DNA from: Chthonomonas sp. UBA2785
Lineage (GTDB): Bacteria; Armatimonadota; Fimbriimonadia; Fimbriimonadales; Fimbriimonadaceae
Reading direction: 5' to 3'
Assembly: GCA_002352215.1 (NCBI GenBank)
Contig: DEIB01000026.1
Span: 62,001-126,000 of the forward strand
Length of the DNA: 64,000 nt
Below are positions 8,269 to 16,910 of the stretch, piece after piece. The notes beneath the pieces are model-generated. The model was not told the DNA's origin, did not search any database, and was given only the letters and a program-made list of their open reading frames with translations. Position numbers and translations under genes: made by a program. Each line of letters begins with the position of its first letter. The stretch's first letter is position 1.

Positions 8269-10869
8269 ATGTCTGAGCCAATAGACGGACAAGAAGTTCT
8301 GCGTGCCGCGCGGCGGGGAGATGTGGAGTGGTTGCGCAATAGTGGTTGCGATCTCCTTGCGGAATATGGACAGTGGCATGAGCCAATTTGGCAAGCGGCC
8401 ATCGAAGGGGATCAAGCCGAGGTTCTCATGCAATGCCTCAGGGAGGGACTTAGCCCAAATGGGACCCGCAAGTATCTACTCATCAATGAGGCCATTGATG
8501 AAGGCGCGGACAACTGCATTGAGTTACTTTTGCAATCAGGTGCTGACCTGTCATTGGAATCTGAAGAAGGAGGCAGCGTCCTTCTCGCCGCCTTGTGGGC
8601 AGAGAGGCTCGACCTAGCTGAGCTGGCACTTGAGCGAGGAGCCAATCCATTTGTCTGCAACCTTCGGAGACTTGCCGCCAATCGAACAGAGAAGCTGTGG
8701 CGAACCATTCGGGTTTATCAGCGGCAGTACCGGAGGGAACATGCCCCGCATCATGAGGCAATTCGACAAGTCCTGCAAGGAAACACGAGACTTTCACTAA
8801 CTGCTGAGCAAGCCCAAGAAACCCTCTACTCTTACAAGAGGACAACCCTACTGCACCTGGCTGCAATCAAGAACCGTAGCGTGGCGCTCGAGTCCATGCT
8901 CGACGCCGGCGCTGATGTAAACCATAGGAACTCTTGCTATCAGAGTCGAGTTGATCGACGAGGGGACTGCAATATCCATTCTGGCGTTTATGGTGGCTGC
9001 ACGCCGCTGATGCTGGCGGCGGAACACGAAGCGCAGGATGCCGTGCGGGTGTTGTTGAGGTGGGGTTCTGACTTAGAGGCTTGCGATTCGGCCGGCAACA
9101 CACCCTTGCACATGGCTTGCCGTACAAAAAACCTCCGGATCGTGCAAGACCTAGTCACGGCGGGGGCCAATGTCAACGCACGCATGGCTGATGGATGCAC
9201 GCCTCTCATCTTGGCCACCGCATTCTCGACCCCAGCCATGGTTGAGTTTCTCCTAGACGCAGGAGCGGACATCGAAGCCACCGACAACGAAGGCCATACC
9301 GCCTTACTGCAAGCCGCTTGGTGGGGGCGCGCCGAGACGGCCCGACTGCTTCTCGCACGCGGGGCTCAAGTCTGCGCACTGGCTAACGGCTGGTGCGTAC
9401 GACCATGGCGAGATGGTGATTTTTGGGAGGCGTTAACCGACGACCGCAGGACCGCCACGATGCGCGTCTTGCTCCCTCACCTCGACTGCAATGCACCCAA
9501 CCGCAAGTGCTCGCCTCTGCTCACGGCGGTGAGAAACCAACACTGGGCCGCAGTTCCTCTGATGGTGGAGGCCGGTGCTCGGCTCTATGAAGGGGAAAGT
9601 GCGGGTGTCATGAGCCGAGCCCGTGGGAAGCGACAGCCCCTGCAACAAGCGCGGGCCTTGGCGGCGCTTGCCAAGATAGGGCAACTTCCTAGCCCCGCCG
9701 ACTACCAGCAAGCGGAGGAAGAAGACCTTAAGCCCGTGGTCAAGAGGATGGTTCAACTCGGATGCAATCCAAGCCACGGTCTCCACTATGCGAAAGGAAT
9801 CGAAATGGTGGATCTGCTCATCAGCCTCGGTGCCGACGTGAATCAGCCTAATGAGGCGGGCGAGTTGCCGCTTCAGTCGGCCATCAGGAGCGGGAACCTC
9901 GAAGTTGTCAAGCGGCTCCGGAAGCTAGGAGCCGACCCCTTGGCCAGGGATGCGGAAGGTCACTCTGCAGTGGACGTGGCGCAGCTCGCACCGAAGGTTC
10001 TGAAGTTGATGTTTGTGGCCTTCACTCCCAATCCGGCGGCGGTCGCCACTCTGAGGCTTCGAGAATCTCTACGTGGCAAGAAGCCGCCTGAGATTTCGGA
10101 CGTTGAGCGATGGATCCGGGATAGCGCCAATGTCAACCTTGTGGTGGAGCCTGGAATCACGGCCCTCACGGCGGCCCTCGGATTTCGCGCCTGGGCCGTG
10201 GCCGATGCTTTGCTTTCCGCCGGAGCCAAGGCCACTTGGGAATCCGACACCTTGACAACAGTAAGGCAGATTGTCGAGACGCGAAGCTCGCAGTGGCAGG
10301 CCGACGTGGATCTCACGACGAAGCTGATTGGCGCCACACCCAAACTGTTTAACGAGGCCCAAGGTGCCGTGCTGTTCGCGATGGATCGCCAGGTTGAAGT
10401 GAGGGCGGCTGAGCTGGTGCTAGCCGGCGAGGAAAAGTCCGCTGCGGAGTATCAAGCCAGAGAGGAAGTGTGCCAGGAACTCGTCCAGGAGATTAACCTC
10501 GAGATCAATCAAAGTTGGTGTGGTGCCTGGCGCCCCACACATAACTACCGCGACCAGATCCTCCTTGTTGAAGGTCGCAATCCGTACGCTGCCATCGCGC
10601 TCTCCCAGTTCCATGGGCACCGGATTGGATTTGTAGCGATTCGGTTCATGGCATTTCTGCGACAGTGGGAGCATCTCGACTGGAAGTTAACAGGCATCGT
10701 GGGCAGAACGCTCGAGCTCAAGCTCGAGAAGTTCCCGGAAGACATGGTGACGTGGTTCAAGGAGCTAAGGAGCATTTGCCCCGGGATGATCGGTTATCGG
10801 GACGAAGAGATTGACTTTTGGAATGAGAATGCTAGGGAGTCCGGCTTCATTTACGTGCATATAGATTGA
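8269..10869 (+). CDS. Large ankyrin-repeat protein
   Basis: An 866-residue cytoplasmic protein without a signal peptide. Ankyrin repeats are clear from the TPLMLAA, TPLHMAC, TPLILAT and TALLQAA motifs and the AGADV/AGANV turns, in two blocks (about residues 5-130 and 185-400), with degenerate repeats continuing to about 690. The last 180 residues contain no repeats and match nothing I recognise. I chose ATG 8269 (MSEPID) because AAGGAA sits 7 nt upstream; an in-frame ATG at 8179 lacks a ribosome binding site. Base composition looks less GC-rich than neighbouring genes, which hints at transfer. Ankyrin proteins mediate protein-protein contacts; an immunity or antitoxin role is possible but unproven. 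Confidence 0.87.
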   Translation: MSEPIDGQEVLRAARRGDVEWLRNSGCDLLAEYGQWHEPIWQAAIEGDQAEVLMQCLREGLSPNGTRKYLLINEAIDEGADNCIELLLQSGADLSLESEEGGSVLLAALWAERLDLAELALERGANPFVCNLRRLAANRTEKLWRTIRVYQRQYRREHAPHHEAIRQVLQGNTRLSLTAEQAQETLYSYKRTTLLHLAAIKNRSVALESMLDAGADVNHRNSCYQSRVDRRGDCNIHSGVYGGCTPLMLAAEHEAQDAVRVLLRWGSDLEACDSAGNTPLHMACRTKNLRIVQDLVTAGANVNARMADGCTPLILATAFSTPAMVEFLLDAGADIEATDNEGHTALLQAAWWGRAETARLLLARGAQVCALANGWCVRPWRDGDFWEALTDDRRTATMRVLLPHLDCNAPNRKCSPLLTAVRNQHWAAVPLMVEAGARLYEGESAGVMSRARGKRQPLQQARALAALAKIGQLPSPADYQQAEEEDLKPVVKRMVQLGCNPSHGLHYAKGIEMVDLLISLGADVNQPNEAGELPLQSAIRSGNLEVVKRLRKLGADPLARDAEGHSAVDVAQLAPKVLKLMFVAFTPNPAAVATLRLRESLRGKKPPEISDVERWIRDSANVNLVVEPGITALTAALGFRAWAVADALLSAGAKATWESDTLTTVRQIVETRSSQWQADVDLTTKLIGATPKLFNEAQGAVLFAMDRQVEVRAAELVLAGEEKSAAEYQAREEVCQELVQEINLEINQSWCGAWRPTHNYRDQILLVEGRNPYAAIALSQFHGHRIGFVAIRFMAFLRQWEHLDWKLTGIVGRTLELKLEKFPEDMVTWFKELRSICPGMIGYRDEEIDFWNENARESGFIYVHID

Positions 10870-10935
10870 GACTTGCGGCGCTTGTAGCGGCGAATACATA
10901 AGCACTTTAAAGAGTTCGCCCCAGAAAATGCACAC

Positions 10936-10965
10936 TTGCGCCGTTTGGATAGATTCGAGTAGATT
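10936..10965 (+). promoter_or_regulatory. Putative sigma-70-type promoter
   Basis: TTGCGC (10936-10941), an 18-nt spacer and TAGATT (10960-10965), 33 nt before the DUF1444-like gene, in the 129-bp gap after the ankyrin gene. Confidence 0.4.
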
Positions 10966-10998
10966 CCCGTACCGCTCCTGGGGAGAGGTGCAAAGTCC

Positions 10999-11808
10999 AT
11001 GAATCCGACTGCATACGAACAAGTTGCCGCGCTCTTTGAGCAAGAACTCCGCCAGCGAGGCATTTTCTTTTCGCGTAACGAAGATGGCACCTATCATGTC
11101 GAGGCATCCCCGAGTTATCAACCCACGGTGCACCTGGGCAACCTGGCGCGCGAATGGGAAAAGGAGCCAGCGGCGGACATGGTGCACCACTTTGTCCGCG
11201 TGGTGCTAGATAGCGGCACTTACTCGGATACGAGTTGGGAAACCGCGCGGGAGGGCATTTACTTCTGCCTCTTTCCTACGGAGGACCTGAAAGACCCCAG
11301 TTGGCAAGGTTTGGGTCCGCTGCGCGACGAATTGAGCCCGGGGTTGGCGAAGCTCTACGCTTACGACCGCCGGGAGGCCGGTACGACGGTGTGGATTTCG
11401 GGTTCCGACCTGGCGCACTGGGGGGTAACTGCGGAGGAAATCCGCGCGCTCGCCATGCAGCATATGAACGAGAAAATGCGGCAAGCGGAGGTGGACTTTA
11501 TTGATGTGGACACGCGGCGCATTGCCATCTTGGGGACGGAGGAAACGAACCTCAAGGCCAGCCTGATGCTGACGGAGGAGTTTGCGCGGCGGATGAAGGC
11601 CGAGTTTACGTGGCCGGTGTACACGCTGGTGCCGGCGGATGACTATATGTTTATCGTTCCTGCGGACGATGAAGACTTGTTGAATCGCGCGGCCGGGGCG
11701 GCCATGCGCGAGTACGAGCGGGTGGACCTGCCCCTGAGCCGGGAGATCTTCAAGATCAGTGACGAGGGGGTGCGGCACTTCGCCACCATTGGGGGGAGCA
11801 CGGCATAG
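10999..11808 (+). CDS. DUF1444-like protein of unknown function
   Basis: A 269-residue soluble protein. The segment LAHWGVTAEEIRALAMQHM and the later YTLVPADDYMFIVPADD resemble the DUF1444 (YtpQ-like) family, in which a GVxxxELxxxA helix is followed by a conserved core; I consider this a moderate match by eye. The biochemical role of the family is unknown. GGGAGAGG lies about 11 nt before the ATG. It follows the ankyrin gene on the same strand with its own promoter-like sequence, and faces the two small WDPIGI proteins. Confidence 0.7.
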   Translation: MNPTAYEQVAALFEQELRQRGIFFSRNEDGTYHVEASPSYQPTVHLGNLAREWEKEPAADMVHHFVRVVLDSGTYSDTSWETAREGIYFCLFPTEDLKDPSWQGLGPLRDELSPGLAKLYAYDRREAGTTVWISGSDLAHWGVTAEEIRALAMQHMNEKMRQAEVDFIDVDTRRIAILGTEETNLKASLMLTEEFARRMKAEFTWPVYTLVPADDYMFIVPADDEDLLNRAAGAAMREYERVDLPLSREIFKISDEGVRHFATIGGSTA

Positions 11809-11829
11809 AAATTCAGTTCGCTGCCTTCT

Positions 11830-12174
11830 TCAATAGGGAGTACCGGTGGGACCAAACTTGAACCCTTCGTATTGGCTGCTCGCAAGGTGATCCTTGATCC
11901 ACAATAGGCGGTCTATTGTTGCTTCCTTGTTGCCTGGGTAGCCAATGAGGTTCTCGCCCACATGCGTGAGGTACTTCATGATTTGCTCTCGGATTTCGCT
12001 TTCAGGCAGGTCAGCTCGTAGATACTCAAAGACTTGAGGGACATAACTGTAGTACTCGTCGCGTACAGTTGGGTCGTCGTTGATGCCAATTGGATCCCAG
12101 ACGTAAAATAGCACCTCGTCTACGGCCCGCAGGAGGGCCGTTTCCAAATCACTATGGGTGGGAATCACCGGCAT
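11830..12174 (-). CDS. Small WDPIGI-motif protein, copy 1
   Basis: A 114-residue acidic protein. The core AVDEVLFYVWDPIGIND followed by EYYSYVPQVFEYLR is shared with the next gene and with a family of uncharacterised small bacterial proteins of about 100 residues. The C-terminal part is helical with the shared element GNKEATIDRLL. TACAAT lies 6 nt before the ATG, and GAAAGG immediately before the start could also serve as a ribosome binding site. The function is unknown; small size, acidity and tandem duplication are typical of, but not proof of, immunity-type proteins. Confidence 0.75.
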   Translation of the reverse strand: MPVIPTHSDLETALLRAVDEVLFYVWDPIGINDDPTVRDEYYSYVPQVFEYLRADLPESEIREQIMKYLTHVGENLIGYPGNKEATIDRLLWIKDHLASSQYEGFKFGPTGTPY

Positions 12175-12180
12175 CCTTTC

Positions 12181-12186
12181 ATTGTA
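12181..12186 (-). promoter_or_regulatory. -10-like box TACAAT of WDPIGI gene copy 1
   Basis: Six nt before the ATG at 12174 on the minus strand. Confidence 0.45.
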
Positions 12187-12243
12187 CTGGCCAGTTCAGT
12201 GACATGATCTGCGCGTGCCCCTGCTAGCGTTTTGCATGCTCCG

Positions 12244-12552
12244 CTAGTCTTGCCACTGAAGGTGAGCGCGCCGCACTTCCAGCAGACGATCGAGAGTCGC
12301 AGGCTTGTTGCCGGGCACTGTGATGGAATTCTCTTCCACGTCAATCAGATACTGGAGGATGTCCTCGCGGACCTCCTCCTCCGGTTTCTCGGCCCGGAGG
12401 AGCTTAAAGACATGCGGAACGTAAGCCCAATACTCCCCGCGCGGTCCTTTTGAGTCCTTAATCCCAATGGGATCCCAAATCCAGTAGAGCGCTTCATCTA
12501 CGTCGCGCTCGAGCTCGCGTAGGGACCAAGGCTGCTTCGGTAAAAGCGGCAT
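12244..12552 (-). CDS. Small WDPIGI-motif protein, copy 2
   Basis: A 102-residue paralogue of the preceding minus-strand gene: DVDEALYWIWDPIGIKD, then EYWAYVPHVFKLLRAEKP and GNKPATLDRLLEVR align with copy 1 without gaps in the core. GCGAAAG just before the ATG is at best a weak ribosome binding site. A 69-bp gap separates the copies. The function is unknown. Confidence 0.75.
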   Translation of the reverse strand: MPLLPKQPWSLRELERDVDEALYWIWDPIGIKDSKGPRGEYWAYVPHVFKLLRAEKPEEEVREDILQYLIDVEENSITVPGNKPATLDRLLEVRRAHLQWQD

Positions 12553-12578
12553 CTTTCGCTAACGATGGAACAATGCTG

Positions 12579-13964
12579 CTACTTTGGCGCTGGGTTCACT
12601 CGTCGCGGGAACATGCTGACGATGTCCATCTGCCGGGGGGCATCGGGTGCGGTGTTCACCCGCTCCTCCCCGCCGTTGTCCACGCCATCCGGTCCCACGC
12701 TGTACACCCGCACGGTCTCACCTTCCACCTTAAGGTGAAATGCCTTCCCCGTAAACGGATCCACGTCCGTAAAGCCCGCCTCAGCAAGACTCGCCGGGTA
12801 CCGCCCCTGCGCCCCCTTGAACCTCAGCACCGCCATCAGCCCGCGCACGGCCTGCCACTGGGCATCTCTCTTCAAGAACGCCTGCCCGGCCTGCAACGTC
12901 ATCGGATACGTCATTACTCGCAGGGCCGTGGTGGGGTCGTCGTCCGATTTCAGCTGGTAATCGATCTCAGCCAACCTTTTCACGAGGGTCGCATTGTCCT
13001 TCACCGTCGCTTGGTCAGCATAGACTTCGATCCAGGGCTGCAACGCCCGGGCGCGAAACGCCCGGGCCCGCAGGTCATCGGGCACGCCGCTGGGGGCAAG
13101 TTCAGCCTTCAGCTTGTTGGCTTCACTCACGGCGTTGGGATCCTCGGGATCAACTTCACCAAAATAGCTGCCCACTAAGTCCGTCGCCGGAGCTTCGGCC
13201 GCCGCTAAGGACATGATGATTTCCCCGCGCAGGGAGCGCAAAATCTCCATCGGTTGGTTGGTTTTGCGGTCCGCGATTTCATCCAGGGCGTTGAGCAACG
13301 CTACATCGCCGGGATGTCGTGACACGATAATCTCCATCGTCCGCGAGACCATCGCGTCGGTTGCAATCTGGACGAGAGCAGCTATCAGCGTCGGATCGGT
13401 GCCCGCGAACTCCGCCAGTCGAGAGGCCGCGCGCATATCCCGGATCGCACCGGCTTTGTCTCCGGAGATGGCCCGCAGCTGAGCTCGGAAAACGAAACCC
13501 TTGCTCAGGGATTTGATTTCCGAGAACGCGGGAAACTCGATTTTCCAAGGGTCCTCGCGGGTCCAATCGTGGCCAAAGTCAATAGAGGGCTTGGCGGCGG
13601 CCTTCTCGGCGAGGCTCAGGGCAGGATCTAAACTCGCAATGACCCTCTGGGCGGCCTCCATGTTCGCGGGGGTGGGCTCAGCAATCGCCAGCGCGAAGGT
13701 CTGCTCCCAGCCCTTATGAGGGCGGGCAGCTTCCGAGAATGTCTTGCCCGCTTCGCGCAGAAGGGGGGCGGCGTTGTCCTCCGGGCGCACGGGCGTCTTG
13801 GGCATCAGGTCCGCGCCGGTGAGGGGGAGGCCGAGCTGCTTGGCAGCGGCCTCGGCGGCGGGGAGCTCGGCGGCGGCCTTCTCAAACGCGGCCAGGGTGG
13901 AGTTGTTGCACCCCGCCATAAGGAGCGCGGCCAGGCCAATGACGCCGGATATGCCAAGCTTCAT
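12579..13964 (-). CDS. Predicted lipoprotein of a tandem triplicated family, copy 1
   Basis: A 461-residue protein beginning MKLGISGVIGLAALLMAGC, a lipoprotein signal with Cys19 after LLMAG. The body is helical and shares with the next two genes the segment (A)AELPAAEAAAKQLGLPL, then a Pro/Asn-rich NxAPLL element. The C-terminus contains RYPASLAEAGF, DPFTGK and YSVGPDGVDNGG, a pattern common at the ends of secreted proteins in Planctomycetes- and Armatimonadetes-like bacteria. The function is unknown. A TTG 18 nt upstream would extend the frame, but ATG 13964 lies 6 nt after TACAAT and starts the signal peptide cleanly. Confidence 0.78.
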   Translation of the reverse strand: MKLGISGVIGLAALLMAGCNNSTLAAFEKAAAELPAAEAAAKQLGLPLTGADLMPKTPVRPEDNAAPLLREAGKTFSEAARPHKGWEQTFALAIAEPTPANMEAAQRVIASLDPALSLAEKAAAKPSIDFGHDWTREDPWKIEFPAFSEIKSLSKGFVFRAQLRAISGDKAGAIRDMRAASRLAEFAGTDPTLIAALVQIATDAMVSRTMEIIVSRHPGDVALLNALDEIADRKTNQPMEILRSLRGEIIMSLAAAEAPATDLVGSYFGEVDPEDPNAVSEANKLKAELAPSGVPDDLRARAFRARALQPWIEVYADQATVKDNATLVKRLAEIDYQLKSDDDPTTALRVMTYPMTLQAGQAFLKRDAQWQAVRGLMAVLRFKGAQGRYPASLAEAGFTDVDPFTGKAFHLKVEGETVRVYSVGPDGVDNGGEERVNTAPDAPRQMDIVSMFPRRVNPAPK

Positions 13965-13970
13965 GCCTGT

Positions 13971-13976
13971 ATTGTA
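13971..13976 (-). promoter_or_regulatory. -10-like box TACAAT of triplicated-family copy 1
   Basis: TACAAT, 6 nt before ATG 13964. A TTGTAG 18 nt further upstream could be the -35 box, lying in the 40-bp gap between copies 1 and 2. Confidence 0.5.
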
Positions 13977-14004
13977 ACGCAAACTTGATGCAATCTACAA
14001 GAAG

Positions 14005-15405
14005 TCAATTCTCCATGCGGCTACTGCGAATCTGGCGGGGGAAAGCGCAGGCCAAATCTCTCGTCTCTTCCCGGTTCTGGGAATTTGCAATCACCTCCTT
14101 CCCTTGGTCATTCTTGAGATCCCAATCCACGCTATAAACTTTCACTGAATCTCCATCCACCACCATCCGCAGCGGCTCACCTGTGAAATAGTCCTTCTCT
14201 TCGAACCCTGCCTCCTCCAAAGTAGAGGGCCACGCTCCCTTCTTGGCCCGGTACATCATTGCGGCCATCAAGCCTCGAAAGACAATCGGCTTCGCTTCAG
14301 AACGGGCTAAAGTACGCCCCATAACCGAGTAGGGCATGATGAGCATCGCATTGAGGTCTGCCACTGAGGCTTTGTTGTCCGCATACTTTTTGGCCCACTT
14401 TTCAAAGCGCTGGTAGCGTTGCAAGCGGGTCTCGTTCTCGGCCTTCGCATCCAAAAAATCCACCCACGCGATGAGGAAGTAAGAACGATACGCTCGCTTG
14501 CGTAAATCATCGGGAACCCCTTGGGCCTCCATCGTCTTTTCGAGCAGATAGGCATCGAACATGTTCGTTTGTCCGGCCCGCTCCAATCCTGCCAGCAAGT
14601 CGGCAGAAATCTGCTTAGGGCTCCGTTCGGCCAAGAAGACACCCATCCAAATTTCCCCCCGAAGCATGTTGTCAAAGTCCAAGGGCTTCGCCGCATGCTC
14701 GGCGGCCAATTGATCAAGCTCGGCCAAGAACTTTGCGTCTTTAGGCGCAAACGTCGCGGCGGCTTCCATGCCGCGAAAGGCGTATGACTCCACCGCGATC
14801 CGCACCATGGCATCCAGGGCCATGGGCTCCGTGCTGGCCAGGCGGGCCAGCCTCAGGCACGCGCGGAAATCCCAAATCGCCCCTTCTTTATCCCCTTGCT
14901 TCGCGCGCAAAGCGCCCCGCAACCCCAAGGCCGAGCCGAATTCCTTGATGTAGGCGAGTTCGGGTGTGGTCATTGAAGCCGGATTGGCTGTGGCCCAATT
15001 GCGGCCCATATCGGCATCGGGTTTGGCGGCGGCTTTAGCGGCGAGGTCAATCGCCGGACCAAGCTTTCGCATCCACTCTTCAGCTTTGGCAAGGCTGGCC
15101 GCATCCTGGTCAATGAGCGCGTTCGTGACCGTCGTGCGCCAATTGTCATCGAGCTTGCGTGCTGCCTTGAGGGCGGCGGTGGCTTCGTCCAGCAACGGCT
15201 TGGCGTTGTTCTCGGGCTTCACCGGGGGGTTGCGGACAAGTTCGGCACCGCTGAGGGGGAGGCCAAGACGCTTGGCATCGGCTTCGGCCTGCGGGAGTTG
15301 CCCCGCGATCTTATTGAAGGAGATTTTGCGGGTGATGTCGCAGGTCAGGCTTGTGCCGATGATCACGACGACCAACCCCACCCACCAATACTTCGTGATC
15401 CTCAT
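14005..15405 (-). CDS. Membrane-anchored protein of a tandem triplicated family, copy 2
   Basis: A 466-residue protein. An N-terminal hydrophobic segment (WWVGLVVVIIGTSLTC) acts as an anchor; the Cys is not in a good lipobox. The shared family segment reads QLPQAEADAKRLGLPL, and the C-terminus has AWPSTLEEAGF, DYFTGEPL and VKVYSVDWD, a variant of the ending of copy 1. The middle part contains many Ala-rich helices. The function is unknown. It lies 40 bp upstream of copy 1 and 45 bp downstream of copy 3 on the same strand. No good Shine-Dalgarno sequence is visible before the ATG. Confidence 0.75.
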   Translation of the reverse strand: MRITKYWWVGLVVVIIGTSLTCDITRKISFNKIAGQLPQAEADAKRLGLPLSGAELVRNPPVKPENNAKPLLDEATAALKAARKLDDNWRTTVTNALIDQDAASLAKAEEWMRKLGPAIDLAAKAAAKPDADMGRNWATANPASMTTPELAYIKEFGSALGLRGALRAKQGDKEGAIWDFRACLRLARLASTEPMALDAMVRIAVESYAFRGMEAAATFAPKDAKFLAELDQLAAEHAAKPLDFDNMLRGEIWMGVFLAERSPKQISADLLAGLERAGQTNMFDAYLLEKTMEAQGVPDDLRKRAYRSYFLIAWVDFLDAKAENETRLQRYQRFEKWAKKYADNKASVADLNAMLIMPYSVMGRTLARSEAKPIVFRGLMAAMMYRAKKGAWPSTLEEAGFEEKDYFTGEPLRMVVDGDSVKVYSVDWDLKNDQGKEVIANSQNREETRDLACAFPRQIRSSRMEN

Positions 15406-15450
15406 TGCGTTGGAGGGAGTGTGGCATGGGGTCGTAAGGCGATACTAGAT

Positions 15451-16848
15451 CTAGTAGCTTATTTCAGGGCGGAAAGGATAGAGAGATACTATGTCGCGCC
15501 CACGGGGCAGAAACCAGCGACGTTCGGAGAGAAGCCGACCACCATCGCTCTTCTCGTCTCGGCCAACGCTGTAAACACGTACCTCCTCTCCATTCACACG
15601 GTAGCCGAGCTTGCTGAATGAAAACGGGTCGTCTGTGTTGCTCTTGAGGCCTGCGAGAGAGGTTGGATATCTACCGTGTTGGATGCGATGCTCGAGGACG
15701 GCAAGAAGTGCCCTTGTAGTCCGAACTTTGGCATCACTGCCGAAATACGTCTTGTGCGAAAGTTTCATGACTGGAGAGCTGTGTTGAAGAAGCCTAAGGG
15801 TTGGCTCATCGGCGGAATCGAGTTGACTAAGAGTGGGGCCAATCAGCGCGTTAGCCCGCAAACTGGTGTCCGCACTCGTAATGCTAGAGATGTATCGACT
15901 CCAAAAGCGAAGGGCTCTTGCGCGGTAGGCGTCTTTGCGAATTGTGGTCGGCACCAAAGGAGGCGCCAAGTATGTCGAATACTGTAGAACCTGGAGTTGA
16001 CCTTCTAAGCCGCCGGAGCCATGGTGATCGTAAACTGCGCTTGCCAACTTATCCGGGGGGTAGTTGACCATCAATAATGAGTTGACAACCTCGGCTCCTA
16101 GAATCTGTTGATTTCGGGCGGGGTGCGACTCCATTTCCGCTAATAGCTCATCAAGCTGCGCAAGTAGCTTTGCATCGCGAGGGCGAAGTGTTGCGGCCTG
16201 CTCGATGGCGACGATTCCACTCATTTCCAAATTCACTTGGAGGAATGATCCAAGAGCATCTCGATCGCTACCCGCAAAGCGAGCAAGTGCCAAAGCCGCG
16301 CGGAAGTCACGAATTGCGCCTGAAACGTCACCCTTTTCCATGAGCCATAGTCCACGATTTCTCAGGGCGGAAGTGAGCCTCTTAAGTTGGGCGTGCTCAA
16401 GAAAGAGGATTTCCCACATGGGCTTGGTATCCCACGGGCGTTCAAAGTCACATTCCGGCTTTGCTGAGGCCAGGATGGCAACCTCGAGAATCGGTGCGCA
16501 ATCAGCAAAGACCGAATCTAACTGCGTTCGTTTCTCAGGGGATAGACTCGCAAGCCCTCTAAAGGATAACTCGTTCAAGATCGGATGCTTTTTGGTGAGG
16601 GTCTCGATTTGCTCTCCTGCTTTGCGTATCAAGAGCGCCGCATTCTCACTTGGCATGATGGGCGTCTTCGGCCTCAAGTCCGCGCCAGTCAAAGGCAAGC
16701 CTAAGCGCCGGGCCTCTGCTTCCGCCGCCGGCAAATCAGCCGCCGCGCGCTCGAATGCCAGCCGGGTCGGGTTCCGGTAAACCGCCAGAGCAATCAGCGC
16801 CGCCAAGGCAACAAGCGCAGTTGCAATGAACCAAGCCCGCCGCCTCAC
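15451..16848 (-). CDS. Membrane-anchored protein of a tandem triplicated family, copy 3
   Basis: A 465-residue protein with an N-terminal transmembrane segment (WFIATALVALAALIALAVY) and no lipobox Cys. It carries the family segment DLPAAEAEARRLGLPL and the ending RYPTSLAGLKS, DPFSFSKLGY and VRVYSVGRDEKSDGG. The start is placed at GTG 16848, 6 nt after TACAAT; the longer frame would add 15 Gly/Arg-rich residues. It is divergent from the GH95 fucosidase gene, 62 bp away. All three copies keep the same length and order of domains but use different membrane anchors. The function is unknown. Confidence 0.75.
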   Translation of the reverse strand: MRRRAWFIATALVALAALIALAVYRNPTRLAFERAAADLPAAEAEARRLGLPLTGADLRPKTPIMPSENAALLIRKAGEQIETLTKKHPILNELSFRGLASLSPEKRTQLDSVFADCAPILEVAILASAKPECDFERPWDTKPMWEILFLEHAQLKRLTSALRNRGLWLMEKGDVSGAIRDFRAALALARFAGSDRDALGSFLQVNLEMSGIVAIEQAATLRPRDAKLLAQLDELLAEMESHPARNQQILGAEVVNSLLMVNYPPDKLASAVYDHHGSGGLEGQLQVLQYSTYLAPPLVPTTIRKDAYRARALRFWSRYISSITSADTSLRANALIGPTLSQLDSADEPTLRLLQHSSPVMKLSHKTYFGSDAKVRTTRALLAVLEHRIQHGRYPTSLAGLKSNTDDPFSFSKLGYRVNGEEVRVYSVGRDEKSDGGRLLSERRWFLPRGRDIVSLYPFRPEISY

Positions 16849-16854
16849 CCCCTC

Positions 16855-16860
16855 ATTGTA
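16855..16860 (-). promoter_or_regulatory. -10-like box TACAAT of triplicated-family copy 3
   Basis: Six nt before GTG 16848 on the minus strand. Confidence 0.5.
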
Positions 16861-16897
16861 ACCAACAAATCCACCCCTCCCGCCCCGGCGCACTGGG

Positions 16898-16903
16898 TAG
16901 AGT
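16898..16903 (+). promoter_or_regulatory. -10-like box TAGAGT of the GH95 gene
   Basis: Seven nt before ATG 16911; predicts a leaderless mRNA. Confidence 0.5.
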
Positions 16904-16910
16904 CCCCTCC

